Of a stretch of 64,000 bases of DNA, positions 31,135-42,234 are shown piece after piece (position 1 is the stretch's first letter; each line of letters opens with the position of its first letter). The stretch is taken from the NCBI GenBank assembly GCA_029834535.1, contig JAQMWT010000391.1:62001-126000 (forward strand), given 5' to 3'. Both the position numbers and the translations under genes were made by a program. Below the pieces are notes generated by a model. The model made no database searches, had not been told where the DNA came from, and worked only from the letters and a program-made list of their open reading frames with translations. Source of the DNA: Chrysophaeum taylorii (lineage: Eukaryota; Sar; Pelagophyceae; Pelagomonadales; Pelagomonadaceae).

Positions 31135-33120
31135 ATGGCTGTCCGCGTGGGGTCGGATGTGCCCGTGTACTGCCTGTCGGAGGGCGCGCAGGTGCCGGCG
31201 TTCGTGTCGGAGCGGAAGCGGCGGCAAATGCAAAAGGAGGACGAGATGCTGCGGCGGCGGATCGAGTTGCTCCAGGACTTGGAGTTCGAGTCCGGGACGT
31301 CCAAGTGCGCCAAGTTCAGCGAGGACGGTCGATTTCTGGTGGTGGCGGGGGAGTACCCGCCTCGATGCAAAGTGTTCGAGCTGGGGCAACTCGGGATGAA
31401 GTTCGAGCGGCGCGTGGGGTGCGAGTGCGTCGACGTCGCGCCGCTCTCCGAGGACCTGGGGAAGCTGGTCGCGTTACTCGCCGACAGAACGCTCGACGTG
31501 CACGCGCCATACGGAAGCCACTACAAGGTGCGGGTCGCGAGCCACGGGCGCGAGCTCGCGTACGACGCGGCCTCGTGCGTGTTGCACGTCGCGGGCGCCA
31601 AGGGTGACGCCGAACGTCTCGATCTCGACGCGGGAAAGTTCCTGAGTCCGTTGGAGGCGGGGGCCCCGCTCGCGCGGATCAAGGTTGCCTCGGGCGTACC
31701 GTTGATCGCCGCCGGCGGCGAGGACGGCGTGGTGCGTCTCTGGGACGCCCGCGGCGGGAAGGCCCCCGTCGCTTCTCTCGACGCGCGGACCGACGACGCC
31801 GCCGACGAGGTGTCGGCGCTCGCGTGGGAACCGACGTCTGGCCTCGCCCTCGCCGTCGGCACCACCGGCGCGCGCGTCGGGGTATACGACCTGCGCATGC
31901 GCAACCCCATTCAAACAAAAGAACATCAGTACGAACTCCCCATCGTCGACGTCCACTTCTTGCGCGGCGGCTTTGGCGGCCGACGCGGCGGCGGCGGTTT
32001 AGTTTTGTCCGCCGACGAGCGGCTCGTCAAAGCCTGGAACCTCGAGACGGGCGAGACCGCCGTCAACGTGGAAACGACCTCCAAGCTCTCCAGGTTCGAG
32101 ATCGCGCCGGTCGCGACGGCCTCCGACGCCGCCGACTCTGGTCTTCTCGTGTGCCCGGGCGAGCAGCCGCGGGTTATGACGTACTACGTGCCCGCGCTCG
32201 GTCCGGCCCCCCGCTGGTGCGCCTTCCTGGACAGTCTCACCGAGGAGATGGAGGAGACCGAGGCAACGGCCTTCGACGACTTTCGCTTTGTATCGGCCAA
32301 GGAGGTCGAGGACCTCGGAGCCTCCCATCTCGTTGGAACCCCAACGCTCCGCGCCTACATGCACGGCTACTTCGTCGACGCCAAGGTCTACCGCAAGCTC
32401 AAGGCGGTCGCCGAACCTTTTGCCTACGACGAGTGGCGCAAGGAGCAGAAGCTCAAAAAGCAACAGCGCGACAATAAACGGATCTCCTCGGTGCTTCCAG
32501 TGCAGGCAGAAGAACACAACGACATCCCGCCGGTCAACGCCGACCTCGCCGCCCGCCTTCGGCCCGACGCCGACCCGCTCCTCGAGGACGACCGCTTCGC
32601 GGCGATGTTCACCGACCGCAACTTCGAGATCGACACCGACGCACCAGAGTACATCGCGCGCCACCCCAACTCTCGCCGCCGCGCCAACGACGTCGACGAT
32701 CAACGGAGTCGCTTTCTCGCGCCGCCTCCAGAAGACGACGACGACGACGACGACGAGCAGCGATCTCCGGCGCCCAAGCCCCCCAGCCGCACGCTCGCCG
32801 CGCCCCTCGGGATCGACGCCGCCGACGCCCTCGGTCTCGCCAACACAGATGACGTCGAGGAAAAGACGACCCGCGCCGCGCAGCCTCTCAACAAGCGGAT
32901 CTCGCGCCAGCGCGACGACGACAAGAGTCGCCGCGAGACGACCACCAGCGTTCCCGGTGAAGGGACTATCAAGGAATTCACCTACTACCCCGACGACCTC
33001 CCCTCGAAGAAGCCCAAAACGAAAATTCCCAACGCCGATGCAGCCACCACGCACACATCCTCCTCCTTACTCAAAGCGCGGGTCAAGCACCTTCGCGGCC
33101 GCCGCCGGAAGAAGAGATGA
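31135..33120 (+). CDS. NOL10: NOL10/Enp2 nucleolar WD40 ribosome-biogenesis factor
   Basis: 661 residues, close to the usual ~690. It starts MAVRVGSDVPVYCLSEGAQV and has the N-terminal RKRRQMQKEDEMLRRRIELL helix typical of the family, a seven-bladed propeller (~50-360), and the segment RVYRK-like KVYRKLKAVAEPFAYDEWRK. A NUC153 motif follows (DDRFAAMFTDRNFEIDTD). The tail is charged, with Asp and Lys/Arg runs. Enp2/NOL10 acts with Bfr2 and Lcp5 in the small-subunit processome for 18S rRNA maturation in the nucleolus. No intron is needed. Confidence 0.9.
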   Translation: MAVRVGSDVPVYCLSEGAQVPAFVSERKRRQMQKEDEMLRRRIELLQDLEFESGTSKCAKFSEDGRFLVVAGEYPPRCKVFELGQLGMKFERRVGCECVDVAPLSEDLGKLVALLADRTLDVHAPYGSHYKVRVASHGRELAYDAASCVLHVAGAKGDAERLDLDAGKFLSPLEAGAPLARIKVASGVPLIAAGGEDGVVRLWDARGGKAPVASLDARTDDAADEVSALAWEPTSGLALAVGTTGARVGVYDLRMRNPIQTKEHQYELPIVDVHFLRGGFGGRRGGGGLVLSADERLVKAWNLETGETAVNVETTSKLSRFEIAPVATASDAADSGLLVCPGEQPRVMTYYVPALGPAPRWCAFLDSLTEEMEETEATAFDDFRFVSAKEVEDLGASHLVGTPTLRAYMHGYFVDAKVYRKLKAVAEPFAYDEWRKEQKLKKQQRDNKRISSVLPVQAEEHNDIPPVNADLAARLRPDADPLLEDDRFAAMFTDRNFEIDTDAPEYIARHPNSRRRANDVDDQRSRFLAPPPEDDDDDDDEQRSPAPKPPSRTLAAPLGIDAADALGLANTDDVEEKTTRAAQPLNKRISRQRDDDKSRRETTTSVPGEGTIKEFTYYPDDLPSKKPKTKIPNADAATTHTSSSLLKARVKHLRGRRRKKR

Positions 33121-33885
33121 ACGGTGCTGCTCTTTGATCATCGATGACTTCTCCCTCCCGCTGCGGAACTTGGACTCTATTCGTCGCCGCCGCCGCCGCC
33201 GCATCCGGAGACGCGAGGGCCGCCGGTAGGCACCCCCACATTTCTCGCCTCGCCGCGCCACGCCACCAGGGGCGATGCATGGCGCGCAGCGCTCGAGGGC
33301 CGTTGTAATGACCATCCATTGTCGAAGGGAGAGGCAGCTTCGCGTGCGGTTTGGAGCAAGTGCCGAACGAACGCACGGAATCATCCTTTTTTGAAACAGA
33401 CGCGCGGTTGGTCGACCACATCGTCGGCACCGCGTGTCGTCAGAAACGCCACCCGCCGTGTAAGGATAGCTGCAACGCGCGCTTCGGGACCGAGTCGTTC
33501 CTTGTGTGGTCAGTCTCTGGTGCGGAGAAGTAGCTTGCGTTCGAGCGAGCGGGGAACATCCTTCGTAGTGGCGACAGCTCCTCCTAGATTGGTGTTGCTT
33601 GTCTTTGTCGCAGCCTCCTGCGTTTGTCAGCTTTACTTCTCGTGATGCTCGCCAAGCGAGAGGATGCCACCCGACTTGCCGCCTGTGGCGTCATGTCGGG
33701 GATACTTGGCATCTATCTCGCTCGTTGATTGCCTTTGCCCTTCCTTCTGTGCTCACTCACTCGTCGCCTCTCACAATCGCGCACTCTACTTCCCTTCCAC
33801 TCCCAACTCCTTCATGCTCGTTAATTTTCCCGTGCTCGGACCTTATTTTTTCCACTTCCCACTCTAAGACCGTCCGTCGAATAAA
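33121..33885. other. Intergenic, no supported gene
   Basis: Convergent 3' flanks of NOL10 (plus) and the two-pore protein (minus). A (CCG)n patch lies near 33185-33200. The frames present are short and without domain resemblance. Confidence 0.6.
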
Positions 33886-35122
33886 TCACGCGAATTCAGT
33901 TCGTTGTTGCCCTGGCTCTGCATCGACATTCCTGATGAAGTCGGCGACTGGGACGAGTCGTGTTGCGGAAAGAGCGTAGCTATGAATGTCGTTGAACACG
34001 TTGAGTTCGCTCACGAGACCAATGACGACGCCGAGCACTCCCAAATTGGAGAAGGCGCCGACGACGGCGAACGTGCGGCCGTGCACGTTTTCTGGGATCT
34101 TGTCGGTGAGCGGAGTGCAAAGCCCTATGGCGTTGCTGAAAGTGTACAAAAAGCACTGCTTAAAATCCATGGTCCCCCTCTCGCACATTCTGAGGATGAT
34201 AGAGGAGCATGCGATGTAGATGACGATCAAAGTGCAAGCTAACACGATCGTTCTCTGCGAAGTAGCGTGAAAGTGCGAGAATTAACAAACAACCAACAAA
34301 ACAACAGACCGAATTGAAATTACTAAAAAAGGAACACGAAAGAAGCAATAAATAAACTCGGGACTCGACGAAGATTGTCCGCAAGCTGCCAATAAGTGAG
34401 GTCGAAGGCCTTATGTTTTCGGCGATTATAAGCTTCCTCATCATCGGAAGTTGCGTTATCAAACCAGTTTCGATGGCAACAATAACGTAGGCGACGGTTG
34501 AAATGATGACAGTAACTCCGTGGCTTTTGCGCGCGGGTTCCTTCAGGGTCAGCGGTGTCGACAGGCCACCCATGTTGCTGAGCACAAACTGGGTCGCTGC
34601 CCAATAATCGTAGTTCGTGGCGAGCGAGTACGGGAGGGCTAACAGCAAGCCGACTAGGACTAACGAAAAGGGTATGATAACCAACGTCGATACGAAGAAC
34701 ACAAAAACGTCGTACCAAAACGCCCTGTCCTTGACGATATGGTATAAGTCTTCCTCCACGCTTCGAGGAGCCGACTTGCTCGGGTGGAGCTCGATGCTCA
34801 GTCCTTGGATCTCGCAGGTGTCTTCTGCGTCGCTCTTGGCCGCCGCCGCCTCGAGCGCCGAAACGTGAGCGGATCGTTTCGCACGGTGGCGTTTGTGCTG
34901 GGCCCTCGCCGGTTGCGACGAAGCACGTCGCTTTTGGTGGCCTTTGTGATTGCCTTTTCGGTGTGGATGTTCCTCGCTCCGTCGACCGCCGCGAAAAAAA
35001 TCGCCACACAACGCTGACTCGACGAACAAGTCGAGGTTCAAAGTCCTATCGCTCTCGTCATGCCGTGTCTGATCGCCGATGCACGAACACTCCCACATTT
35101 GAGTGCCTTGCGAAGTCACCAT
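33886..35122 (-). CDS. Two-pore-domain (K2P-like) membrane channel with unusual filter
   Basis: Two exons (35122-34358, 34254-33886) joined by a 103-nt GT-AG intron in phase 0 give 377 residues. A ~130-residue basic cytoplasmic N-terminus is followed by TM1 (~137-162), pore 1 (FVLSNMGGLSTPLT), TM2, TM3 (IVLACTLIVIYIACSSIIL), pore 2 (YTFSNAIGLCTPLT) and TM4. The 2P/4TM layout, and a Pro and Gly after each pore as in K2P channels, support the call. The K+ signature TxGYG is replaced in both pores by SNxxGL[SC]TPLT, so K+ selectivity is doubtful. The open frame extends upstream to 35152 only with a non-ATG codon. Alternative: a channel-fold protein with another role. Confidence 0.65.
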
Positions 35123-35539
35123 CGTAACCTTCCTCAGAATATCAAGTGGCAAATTCGTTAAAACTTGTCAGCTCGAGAACGCTTTTGAGGGTGGCGACGT
35201 GCCTGTGCGCGACCTCCGCGCGCGCGGCCATCATGGGCACGGATGCGAAACGTCTAGGGGGGAAGCGCGCTGAGGAATCATTACAAGGTGCGGCAAGGTA
35301 GACGATGCGCGGCGCATCAAGAGCGACAAATCCATTGGCGCCACGCGGGAGGGCGGCGGTACGAGTGCGGCCGAGCCACCGCCGCCCCGAAAGCGAAGCG
35401 TGACGCTGACTCGCGCGAGGCGGGTGCTCGAACGCGCGAGCAGCGTATGCTCGAGCCGTCCCTTGCGAGACCATAGAATTAAACGCTGACAACGCGTCGG
35501 TTGCGACGACAAACCAGCCAGCGGCCTGCGTCGACATCT

Positions 35540-36363
35540 CGGCGGCGCCGAACGACTTGTCGAAGCGGCGCGGACAGTCGCATGGTCTCGCTTGGGGGCG
35601 CCGCGGCGAGACCCTCGATGTCAAGGTTTCCTACGTCGGCTCCCGAGACGAAGTCACCCGAAAGGTGGAAGAAGGATTTAAGGCGGCGGGCGGAGCGCTG
35701 CTGACGACGACGGCGACGGCTCCGGCGGTCCAGTGGCCCTGACTCTGCATCAGGCTTCGTCGCACTTCCTAGAACAAATTCGGAGTGTTCATTATCGACG
35801 CCGAGAACGAGATTTCCTCGCACGAGGAGGCCGCCGCCAAGGAGGAGAGCATGGCCGCGGCCACGGCGAAGGAGCAGAAGCGAGCCGAAGTCTGGGAAAA
35901 GTACAGCTCCGAGATCTGCGCCGCTGAACGGACCTTGGCTGCGTCGCGATGCCATCATGGCTCCGTCCTGGCCAGCTCGAGACCTTCATCTACGGTCGAG
36001 CCGGCGAGGGCACCAAGGCTGAGAACAACAAGGAGAATGCCCTCGTCGAAGAGGCCCGCTTCCACGTCCACAAGCCCTTGCTTCTGCCTCCGACGCCAGC
36101 GCCACCTCAAGACAAGCCCGCTGCCGAGCCGGCTGCTGCTATCCAACAAGAGCCTGGTGCGATATCGTCGGTTTCTTTGGCAATCTTGGCTATCACTACG
36201 AAGTCTATGCTTGATTCCCGCTCGCTTGCTGCGCCCTCGACCCCCGCCCAGCTCCAAGTCACCACCCTCGAGACACACCGCAGAGGCCATCCGGCCTCGC
36301 TGGTGGGGCTTATCATCGTGGCCCTAGGAAGAACGTCCACCCCTCCACGATCGTCTGCTTGAC
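35540..36363 (+). pseudogene. Degraded or unresolved coding region of unknown family
   Basis: Coding-like peptide runs through three plus-strand frames in order: GETLDVKVSYVGSRDEVTRK and onward at ~35600-35740, then FIIDAENEISSHEEAAAKEE and a charged helix (~35786-35940), then ETFIYGRAGEGTKAENNKEN and a Pro/Ala-rich tail to a stop at 36363. The first break could be a small intron; the second has no obvious splice sites. No family recognised. It may be a broken gene or one with unusual introns. Confidence 0.35.
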
Positions 36364-37311
36364 CGTCTCGTCCCAAAAAAGGACCGCTTCGTGATTAGTG
36401 GCTCAAAATCGAAACTAGCGACAGACTGAATTTTGGCACGACACTTTGTAGCGCGACGGGACTCGGGCGTGTACCCACGAGCGGGTGCGGAGGTCGCGGC
36501 TGTGTCGCTGGCTCGGCGGCGACCGGGGTCGGCCTCTTGCGTGTTGTCGCGGGCGTACGCGAGGAAAAACTGGCTCAATTATATCTCTCTCGAGTCGGGT
36601 GCTACCCGTAGGCGGTCGCGGAGCTTGCCTTGCGTTACTGTCATCCGGAGTCCGATCAGATCGCCAGAGAGCGCCCTGCCATTTGGAGCGAACGACTACC
36701 CATGCGGTAGTACCGTAGCAGTCATGCGCGGAGATATAGGCGGCACATTATTCTAATTTGCTTTTTTGCTTTTTACTGGGCCGCGGCAACTAGATGAACA
36801 CACGCGCACGAAAGCGCGTGGTTCTACTGTCAAGGAGCCTCGGAATTGGTGCAAATAAAAACAGCGCGACGAGACTAGCCGCCGAGATGCCTCATAGATC
36901 GGAGCGTGTCTTTCTTTGCGTCTTTCTTCTTCTTCTTCTTCTTCTTCTTCGCGAGCCGTGGTATGTATCTCGAACCGAGCAGACAAAACTTCTGGCGATA
37001 GCAGTAGGGTGCGCGCCACGCGTGCCGCAGCGAAGACTCGGATTGACAAGGAGTTAATAATGTTGGAGGGGACGGGCTTGACCTTGTACGCGTACGCGGC
37101 AAGCTGCGCATTCGTCTTCGTACACCAGAAACGCCAGCGCAGTTTTGACCCCCATTCCGATGTGAAGAATCCTCGGACGTCGACGTTATCACAGTTGCCT
37201 GTGTGGGCGAAACAACAACCGAGCCACCTCACAAATACGAGCGAGTATTGACGAGCTCGAGCTACCCGCAATCGCGCATAGCTCGTTTCTCGAGGGATTG
37301 GTGAACTCGAA

Positions 37312-37389
37312 GAAGGAAGGAAGGAAGGAAGGAAGGAAGGAAGGAAGGAAGGAAGGAAGGAAGGAAGGAAGGAAGGAAGGAAGGAAGGG
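37312..37389. repeat. (GGAA)n microsatellite, about 19 units
   Basis: An uninterrupted run of AAGG/GGAA tetranucleotides of about 78 bp. The length and purity suggest recent expansion and likely length polymorphism. Confidence 0.97.
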
Positions 37390-37611
37390 AAGAAAATAAT
37401 TAATCGTGCGATGTTTCCCAGATCGTCGACGATGCAAAGCCCAGTTGCCGCGAGTTTTACATGATATTTGAACTAGAGTTCGAGGAGATGGCGAAGAGGC
37501 ACCGCGACCGGATCGACTGTTGGTTCGTCACTTTGATCGCAACATTTTTTGCCGCCACCGGAACGGTTGCAACGGTCGTGAAGTTAATAAGTTATTCCTT
37601 GCGGCAATAAA

Positions 37612-38817
37612 ATGTTTTTCTGGGGAAGGATAAGATGGGCGGCAGTGATGGTCGTCGTCGTCGTTGGGGGGCAGTGCGAGCATTCGCAACAGAGAGAGTG
37701 TCCCGCGCGGTTCCGGCGGGAGCTGCTGGTCGGGGACGACGTCGGGGAACGTTATCTCGTGTACCGTTGCCGGCACGACTTTCGGTGTGGGGGGCTCGGC
37801 GATCGCGTGTCGGGGATGATTGGGGGAATGGTCCTCGCCGGGTTTACGGGGCGGCGATTTCGCGTGGACTGGCCCGATCTCGCGGCGCGGTACAGCGCGA
37901 GCGAGTGGCCGTGGAGGTATGCGGCTTCATCGTTGGCGTCGAACGCGTCGCTGCGCTTCATCAACGAACCTATCGTCCTCGAAGACGTCGCCGAATCTGT
38001 CGTGTTCTTCGCGTCGAATCGGTTCTCCCTCGACGGACGAGGTGCTGCAGTGCTGCGTAAGTTTGGGTTCGAATGCAGTGGCGGGTGGGAGGAAGCGAAG
38101 CGATGGTTTTTGTCGTGCGCGGTAACCGCATTGATTCCGCTCGAGCGCGAGCGCGTGGCGCGTTTGAACGGCTCCCGCCACCTCGCAATGCCCTCGATCG
38201 TACGGCTCCTCGGGTCGCGCCACACGGTCGCCTTCCACGTCCGAGTGCAGGACAAAGAGGCGTCGGCGCAAGCCGCGCGCAAAGACGCCGCTCGGACGCC
38301 GACGGCTCCGACGTTTCGTGGCTACCCCCTATCGTATCCCGCACGCCCTGGCTCCCCACTTCGAGACGAGGCCTTCCTCTCCGTCGCGCGTCGCATTATT
38401 TCCGAGAAGACGAAGGTTGTCTGCGTGCTAGCGACGAATTCGGCCTACGAGCGAGATGCCTTTTTGGGTCTGGCGACCGACGTCCTTGGCTGCGACGACG
38501 CTCTCGTCCAGGACTTCCACCACGAGGCCCACATCGCCAGGCTCGAGAGAAAGATCGTCCTCGATGCCGCGCTCCTCGACTTCCACCTCATGCGACTCTC
38601 GGACGTCCTCTTCATGCCGATCGACCTTCGCGTCAGCGCGCTCTCCGCCATGGCCGCCTCCGCCGCGGATCCGTGTCAGATATACTTCGACGTCGACTCC
38701 GGGATCCAGCACAACTATACCCACCTCACGTGCAAGGACCGCACCCGCTGGGGCGGCGGCTGGGATCAACCGTCCACCGCCGCCTGGGCCGCCGTCGCTG
38801 CCTGTCAACGACGATAA
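37612..38817 (+). CDS. Secretory-pathway fucosyltransferase-like glycosyltransferase
   Basis: 401 residues with a signal peptide or anchor (~8-21, WAAVMVVVVVGG). Residues ~58-90 (CGGLGDRVSGMIGGMVLA, then GRRFRVDW) match the N-terminal GDR motif of NodZ/FUT8-type and O-fucosyltransferase-like GT-B enzymes. A second region HTVAFHVRVQDKE resembles the HxR[VR] donor-site motif, and residues ~265-290 (TKVVCVLATNSAYERDAF) the GDP-sugar side. Several Cys and N-glycosylation sequons fit a luminal location. Donor GDP-fucose is inferred from the family; the acceptor is unknown. Confidence 0.65.
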   Translation: MFFWGRIRWAAVMVVVVVGGQCEHSQQRECPARFRRELLVGDDVGERYLVYRCRHDFRCGGLGDRVSGMIGGMVLAGFTGRRFRVDWPDLAARYSASEWPWRYAASSLASNASLRFINEPIVLEDVAESVVFFASNRFSLDGRGAAVLRKFGFECSGGWEEAKRWFLSCAVTALIPLERERVARLNGSRHLAMPSIVRLLGSRHTVAFHVRVQDKEASAQAARKDAARTPTAPTFRGYPLSYPARPGSPLRDEAFLSVARRIISEKTKVVCVLATNSAYERDAFLGLATDVLGCDDALVQDFHHEAHIARLERKIVLDAALLDFHLMRLSDVLFMPIDLRVSALSAMAASAADPCQIYFDVDSGIQHNYTHLTCKDRTRWGGGWDQPSTAAWAAVAACQRR

Positions 38818-38908
38818 TATTAATATTGAGCTGAGAGCAGCTCGTAGAATAACACCGCTCGGGTGAGTTGGAAAAAAAAAAAAAAAAACGTCCTCTTCAT
38901 TATTATTG

Positions 38909-39844
38909 TCAGCGGAGGTCGGGGGGTTCGCGAAATTTGAACTTCTTGCGCTCGCCGTATTCGGTGATGCCTTTGCCTGACCCAGTTACCCCGACCTTTC
39001 CGTCGACGGTGTCCGGGGACACGAAGATCGACTCCTTCCGCACGGCCTTCATCGAGCCGAGGACCTTCTTTTTCGCACCCCTGCTCTGGAAGGCCTGCCA
39101 GGTGCTTTTTTTGCCTTCGCGTTCCTCGTCCTGTTCCTTGGACTTGACTTGCTGCTTGAGGGCCTTGACCTTGCGTCGTTTGCGCTGGCGTTCCGGCTCG
39201 GTGTCCGTAGGCTGGAGGCGGAGGTAGTCGGGAATATGGTAAGACCCGTCGGGCGCGCGCGTGAGTTCCCTGGCGTCGCTTTTCGCAGCATCGCGGGCCC
39301 GGAGGTATTCGAGGGGCACCTCCTCCGAGTCGCCGTAATCGACGAACATCACCTTGTACCCAAAGTCCGTCACTTCTTCGATTACGACCTCGTAGAATTG
39401 CCCGTCGCCAGAGTACCGTGCCAAACACTCGAACCCAGCCGTCAGGCTCGCCGGGTCCAGGGACTCGTGCTCCGCGTGCAAGGGCCTGACGCCCGCAGCG
39501 TCGAGAACCTCGCTGTTGCCAAATCCAATAAACACGACCGTGTACCTCCCGCCGCTCATCCCCGTTATGACGGCAGGGTACCACTTCTCCTGGTACACCG
39601 CTTCGCACCGCATTCCCACCTCGAATGCCGACACCTCCACGTGCTCCACCTTTTCGGACGCTTCCTGCCGCTGCGCCTCGGACGCCTTGAACTTGAGCAG
39701 GTCCTCCGTCAGCTTCGTCACCTCCACCAAGTCCTGCTTGAGCCTGATGAACTGCTCGTTGCTCGGATCAGACGCCAGCAACGCCTCCACCTGTCCGAGT
39801 TGCTCCCCATACGTCGCGAGTTTTTGCTTGAGTTCCTCGCTCAT
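38909..39844 (-). CDS. SMNDC1/SPF30-like splicing factor with two Tudor domains
   Basis: 311 residues from the ATG at 39844 (MSEELKQKLATYGEQ). The frame is open upstream to 39967 without family resemblance. The N-terminal coiled coil (~1-50, LIRLKQDL-type pattern) matches SPF30. Tudor 1 is at ~72-125 (KWYPAVITGMSGGRYTVVF, FGNSEVL), Tudor 2 at ~136-190 (QFYEVVIEEVTDFGYKVMF, YGDSEEVPLEYL). The C-terminus is diagnostic: KSTWQAFQSRGAKK, KESIFVSPDTVDGKVGVTGSG. SPF30 binds symmetric dimethyl-Arg on Sm proteins and helps assemble the tri-snRNP. Metazoan SMNDC1 has one Tudor, so the second is notable. Confidence 0.88.
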   Translation of the reverse strand: MSEELKQKLATYGEQLGQVEALLASDPSNEQFIRLKQDLVEVTKLTEDLLKFKASEAQRQEASEKVEHVEVSAFEVGMRCEAVYQEKWYPAVITGMSGGRYTVVFIGFGNSEVLDAAGVRPLHAEHESLDPASLTAGFECLARYSGDGQFYEVVIEEVTDFGYKVMFVDYGDSEEVPLEYLRARDAAKSDARELTRAPDGSYHIPDYLRLQPTDTEPERQRKRRKVKALKQQVKSKEQDEEREGKKSTWQAFQSRGAKKKVLGSMKAVRKESIFVSPDTVDGKVGVTGSGKGITEYGERKKFKFREPPDLR

Positions 39845-42234
39845 CTTTGGCGCGCCGCCATCGTCATCACGACAAAACAAAAGTTGTAATAAAAACCCTT
39901 GCCACCCTTGGAGACGACCACGAAGAACGCAGGGGTGGGTCTCTTTGCTCAAGGGACGTGCGTTCAAGAACTACTTCGGGGCTGTGGGCCGACAACGCTG
40001 GCTGCGCGAAGCCTAAGTGAGCTGCGCCTCGAGGATATCGGAGAGGAAAGGCGTCACATTTCCATCATCAAGTGGCGTAGCAAAAGGGCCGCGGCTACCG
40101 GACGACTGTCTCCGTCCTCATCTTTTTTCAGACGACTGCAGTGTCGGCACGAGCGGAGGTAGGTAACCTCCAGCAGTAACTGACAACCACGGAGAGACGG
40201 AGAGGAAGGGGAACGGGGTTGCAACCGATCCTTCACGAACACGCCCCCGAAACTCTTCATGAGTGAGACCCTCTCCCCGCCATGTAAAAAGCTGGAAGTC
40301 GCACGGCAAGACTCTTCGAGCAACACATGTCCACCATCGCTACACCGGAAAATATATGAGCTTCCGGAAAATATATGAGCGTTGTACCGATAACACTACA
40401 ACCGCAAACCTGCGCCGGGGAAAAGGATTCCCGCGCAAAGCGCAAGTTCAAAGGCACCGTCCTCCATCGAAACTATGCCCTTCACAGTCGCGTGTTGCAA
40501 AACAATAAAAAGATTTATTTGAGGAAAAAAATATATTGGGGGACTCCCACCCGGAGACCACAAGTCGCCCACGCATACCTACATGATCACGGACCTCACA
40601 TGGATGCGTGATTCTGACGCAGCACACGAGCGTCACCTTAGGCTGCTTCGGCGACGACCTGACCCACTCCAATGACATTATCACAACCGAGAAACGGATC
40701 TCCATCTATCTCCCTTTTGCGACTCGTGCCTCGTGAGGGCGCACCCGTAAGGTGAGGTTGGAACCCGCGGACAGCGGTTGGTGGTCGTGGACTTCCCGTG
40801 ATCGGGCACAGCTCAGGGCCGCTTACAGGAGTGGGGAGACTGTAGTAAACTTTATACATAAATAGTAAATTTAGAAGAAAAATTAAAACCACGTGGTAGT
40901 TGCTTTTCGTAGTTGCTTTTCGTACGGATTTCGTATGGTATGTTGCGATGTCTTTGACGTCCGCCTCGGCAGTACAAGGTGGTGAGTAGTCAAGATGTAA
41001 CCCACGACGCAGAAAACACGTAGCGTGTCTGCTTAAGTCCCTTGTCTCTTTTGTCGCATGCTTTGCATCAGCTTTCAGGGTTCGACAGCGAAATGGCGAC
41101 GCGGCGAAGGCCTGACTATACGAACTAAGAATTCTTTTCGGTTTCACGGTTGACTTCAGACTTGCCCCAATTGACCATTCGAAGTCACCCGCTTTTGGTG
41201 CTGTAATGTAGTGTTTATACCGTTTCCGTGCTCTTGACATGGGCATTGCGTGCTTCCTCGTGTTGCCGCATCACTCTCTATCTGCCTTCTTTCTACTACT
41301 GCTTCCCCCGCTGTCACCCCCACTCCTGCATAGTGTGACTTGCCTGTTACGCGCCTCTTGCCATTTACATCAAAGCCCTCCCCCTCGCTGTTCGCAATTA
41401 GTCTTGGTTTGCGTTGTTTAATTAAGGCAGACCAGCCGCAATTTCCCCTAAAAATCACCTCGGCTGCACCGCCGCCAAGACGAGGGACGGACAACGGATC
41501 GACCTTCCCATCTCCAAGGAAGAGGCGCAGACAACTGATTGTGTCATGAGTCCAAATTCGTGCGGCAAGGCCGGCGCATGGCCATTTCTTTGCTCCTCTG
41601 GGCGTCGGGCAAAGTGCGCTTGTTTCTCGCAACTTTGCAAGGGCTGAAAAAAGTCGACAGCTAATACGGGGAGTGCGGTGGTGCGCGCAAGGGTTATACC
41701 CCGTGACGTAATCGGGGTTTCTCCACACCTTTTCTAATCCTATGGGTCCCTGGCGGCGCCCGGACGGTTAGGCTCGCGCGTGGCCGTCCCCTACAATCGG
41801 CTTGCGTCAACGTCCTTCCTTCCACTCTCCCCAATTCGCCTTTCCGCTCGACGCTCGGACCCCCGCCAATCTAAGCTGCTATTATCAACGCACGCTCTGA
41901 CCTTTAAATTAAGTTTAATTAACCAAAGCCCTCTGAACAGTCGACCTTAAAAAACCTTTGAGTTTATTCCTAAATCCTATTTCCTTCTTTCTTTTTTAAT
42001 TATTACTCGCAATCAACGCTTGAAATGTTGGAATGGCTTCGACATGTAGGAAAGAAAAAATTAACTAAGATAGGATGTATGCAGCTTATTATTGTATCGG
42101 ATTGCAAGTCTTGACCTGTACGTTTCAGCTCAGCGAAGGGGCGGCGCTCGACGACGCGTCTTGCATGAAACGCCGCGAGCTAATTTCTGCGCAGCGGGGA
42201 GATTCTTAAGGACGCGATTTCATTCTTAACGACG
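39845..42234. other. Gene-poor 2.4-kb stretch upstream of clathrin
   Basis: A duplicated 18-bp motif ATGAGCTTCCGGAAAATATA-like sequence lies near 40355-40380 (CCGGAAAATATATGAGC occurs twice in tandem). Two overlapping minus-strand frames (41246-40638 and 41728-41156) have no recognised domain. The 41795-41966 segment belongs to a dispersed repeat. AT-rich DNA at 41880-42100 leads into the clathrin promoter. Confidence 0.45.
41795..41966 (+). repeat. Dispersed repeat copy, inverted relative to 61261-61375
   Basis: 41795-41886 aligns with the reverse complement of 61282-61375, sharing AATCGGCTTGCGTCAACGTC and GACCCCCGCCAATCTAAGCT with small differences between. The motif AACCTTTGAGTTTA at 41953-41966 follows, as in the other copy, but after an extra ~60 bp. 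The family is unknown. Confidence 0.8.

Larger units (their letters stand above)
35123..37611. other. Gene-poor stretch with one degraded coding-like region and simple repeats
   Basis: Apart from the remnant at 35540-36363 and the GGAA tract, no gene is supported. A (TTC)n tract at about 36927-36951 produces long Glu-rich minus-strand frames that I do not trust. The sequence upstream of 37612 should contain the promoter of the glycosyltransferase-like gene. Confidence 0.5.

Noticed and set aside
36753-37271. 172-codon minus-strand frame with a Glu run
   Set aside because: The Glu run comes from a (TTC)n tract and the rest has no coding character.
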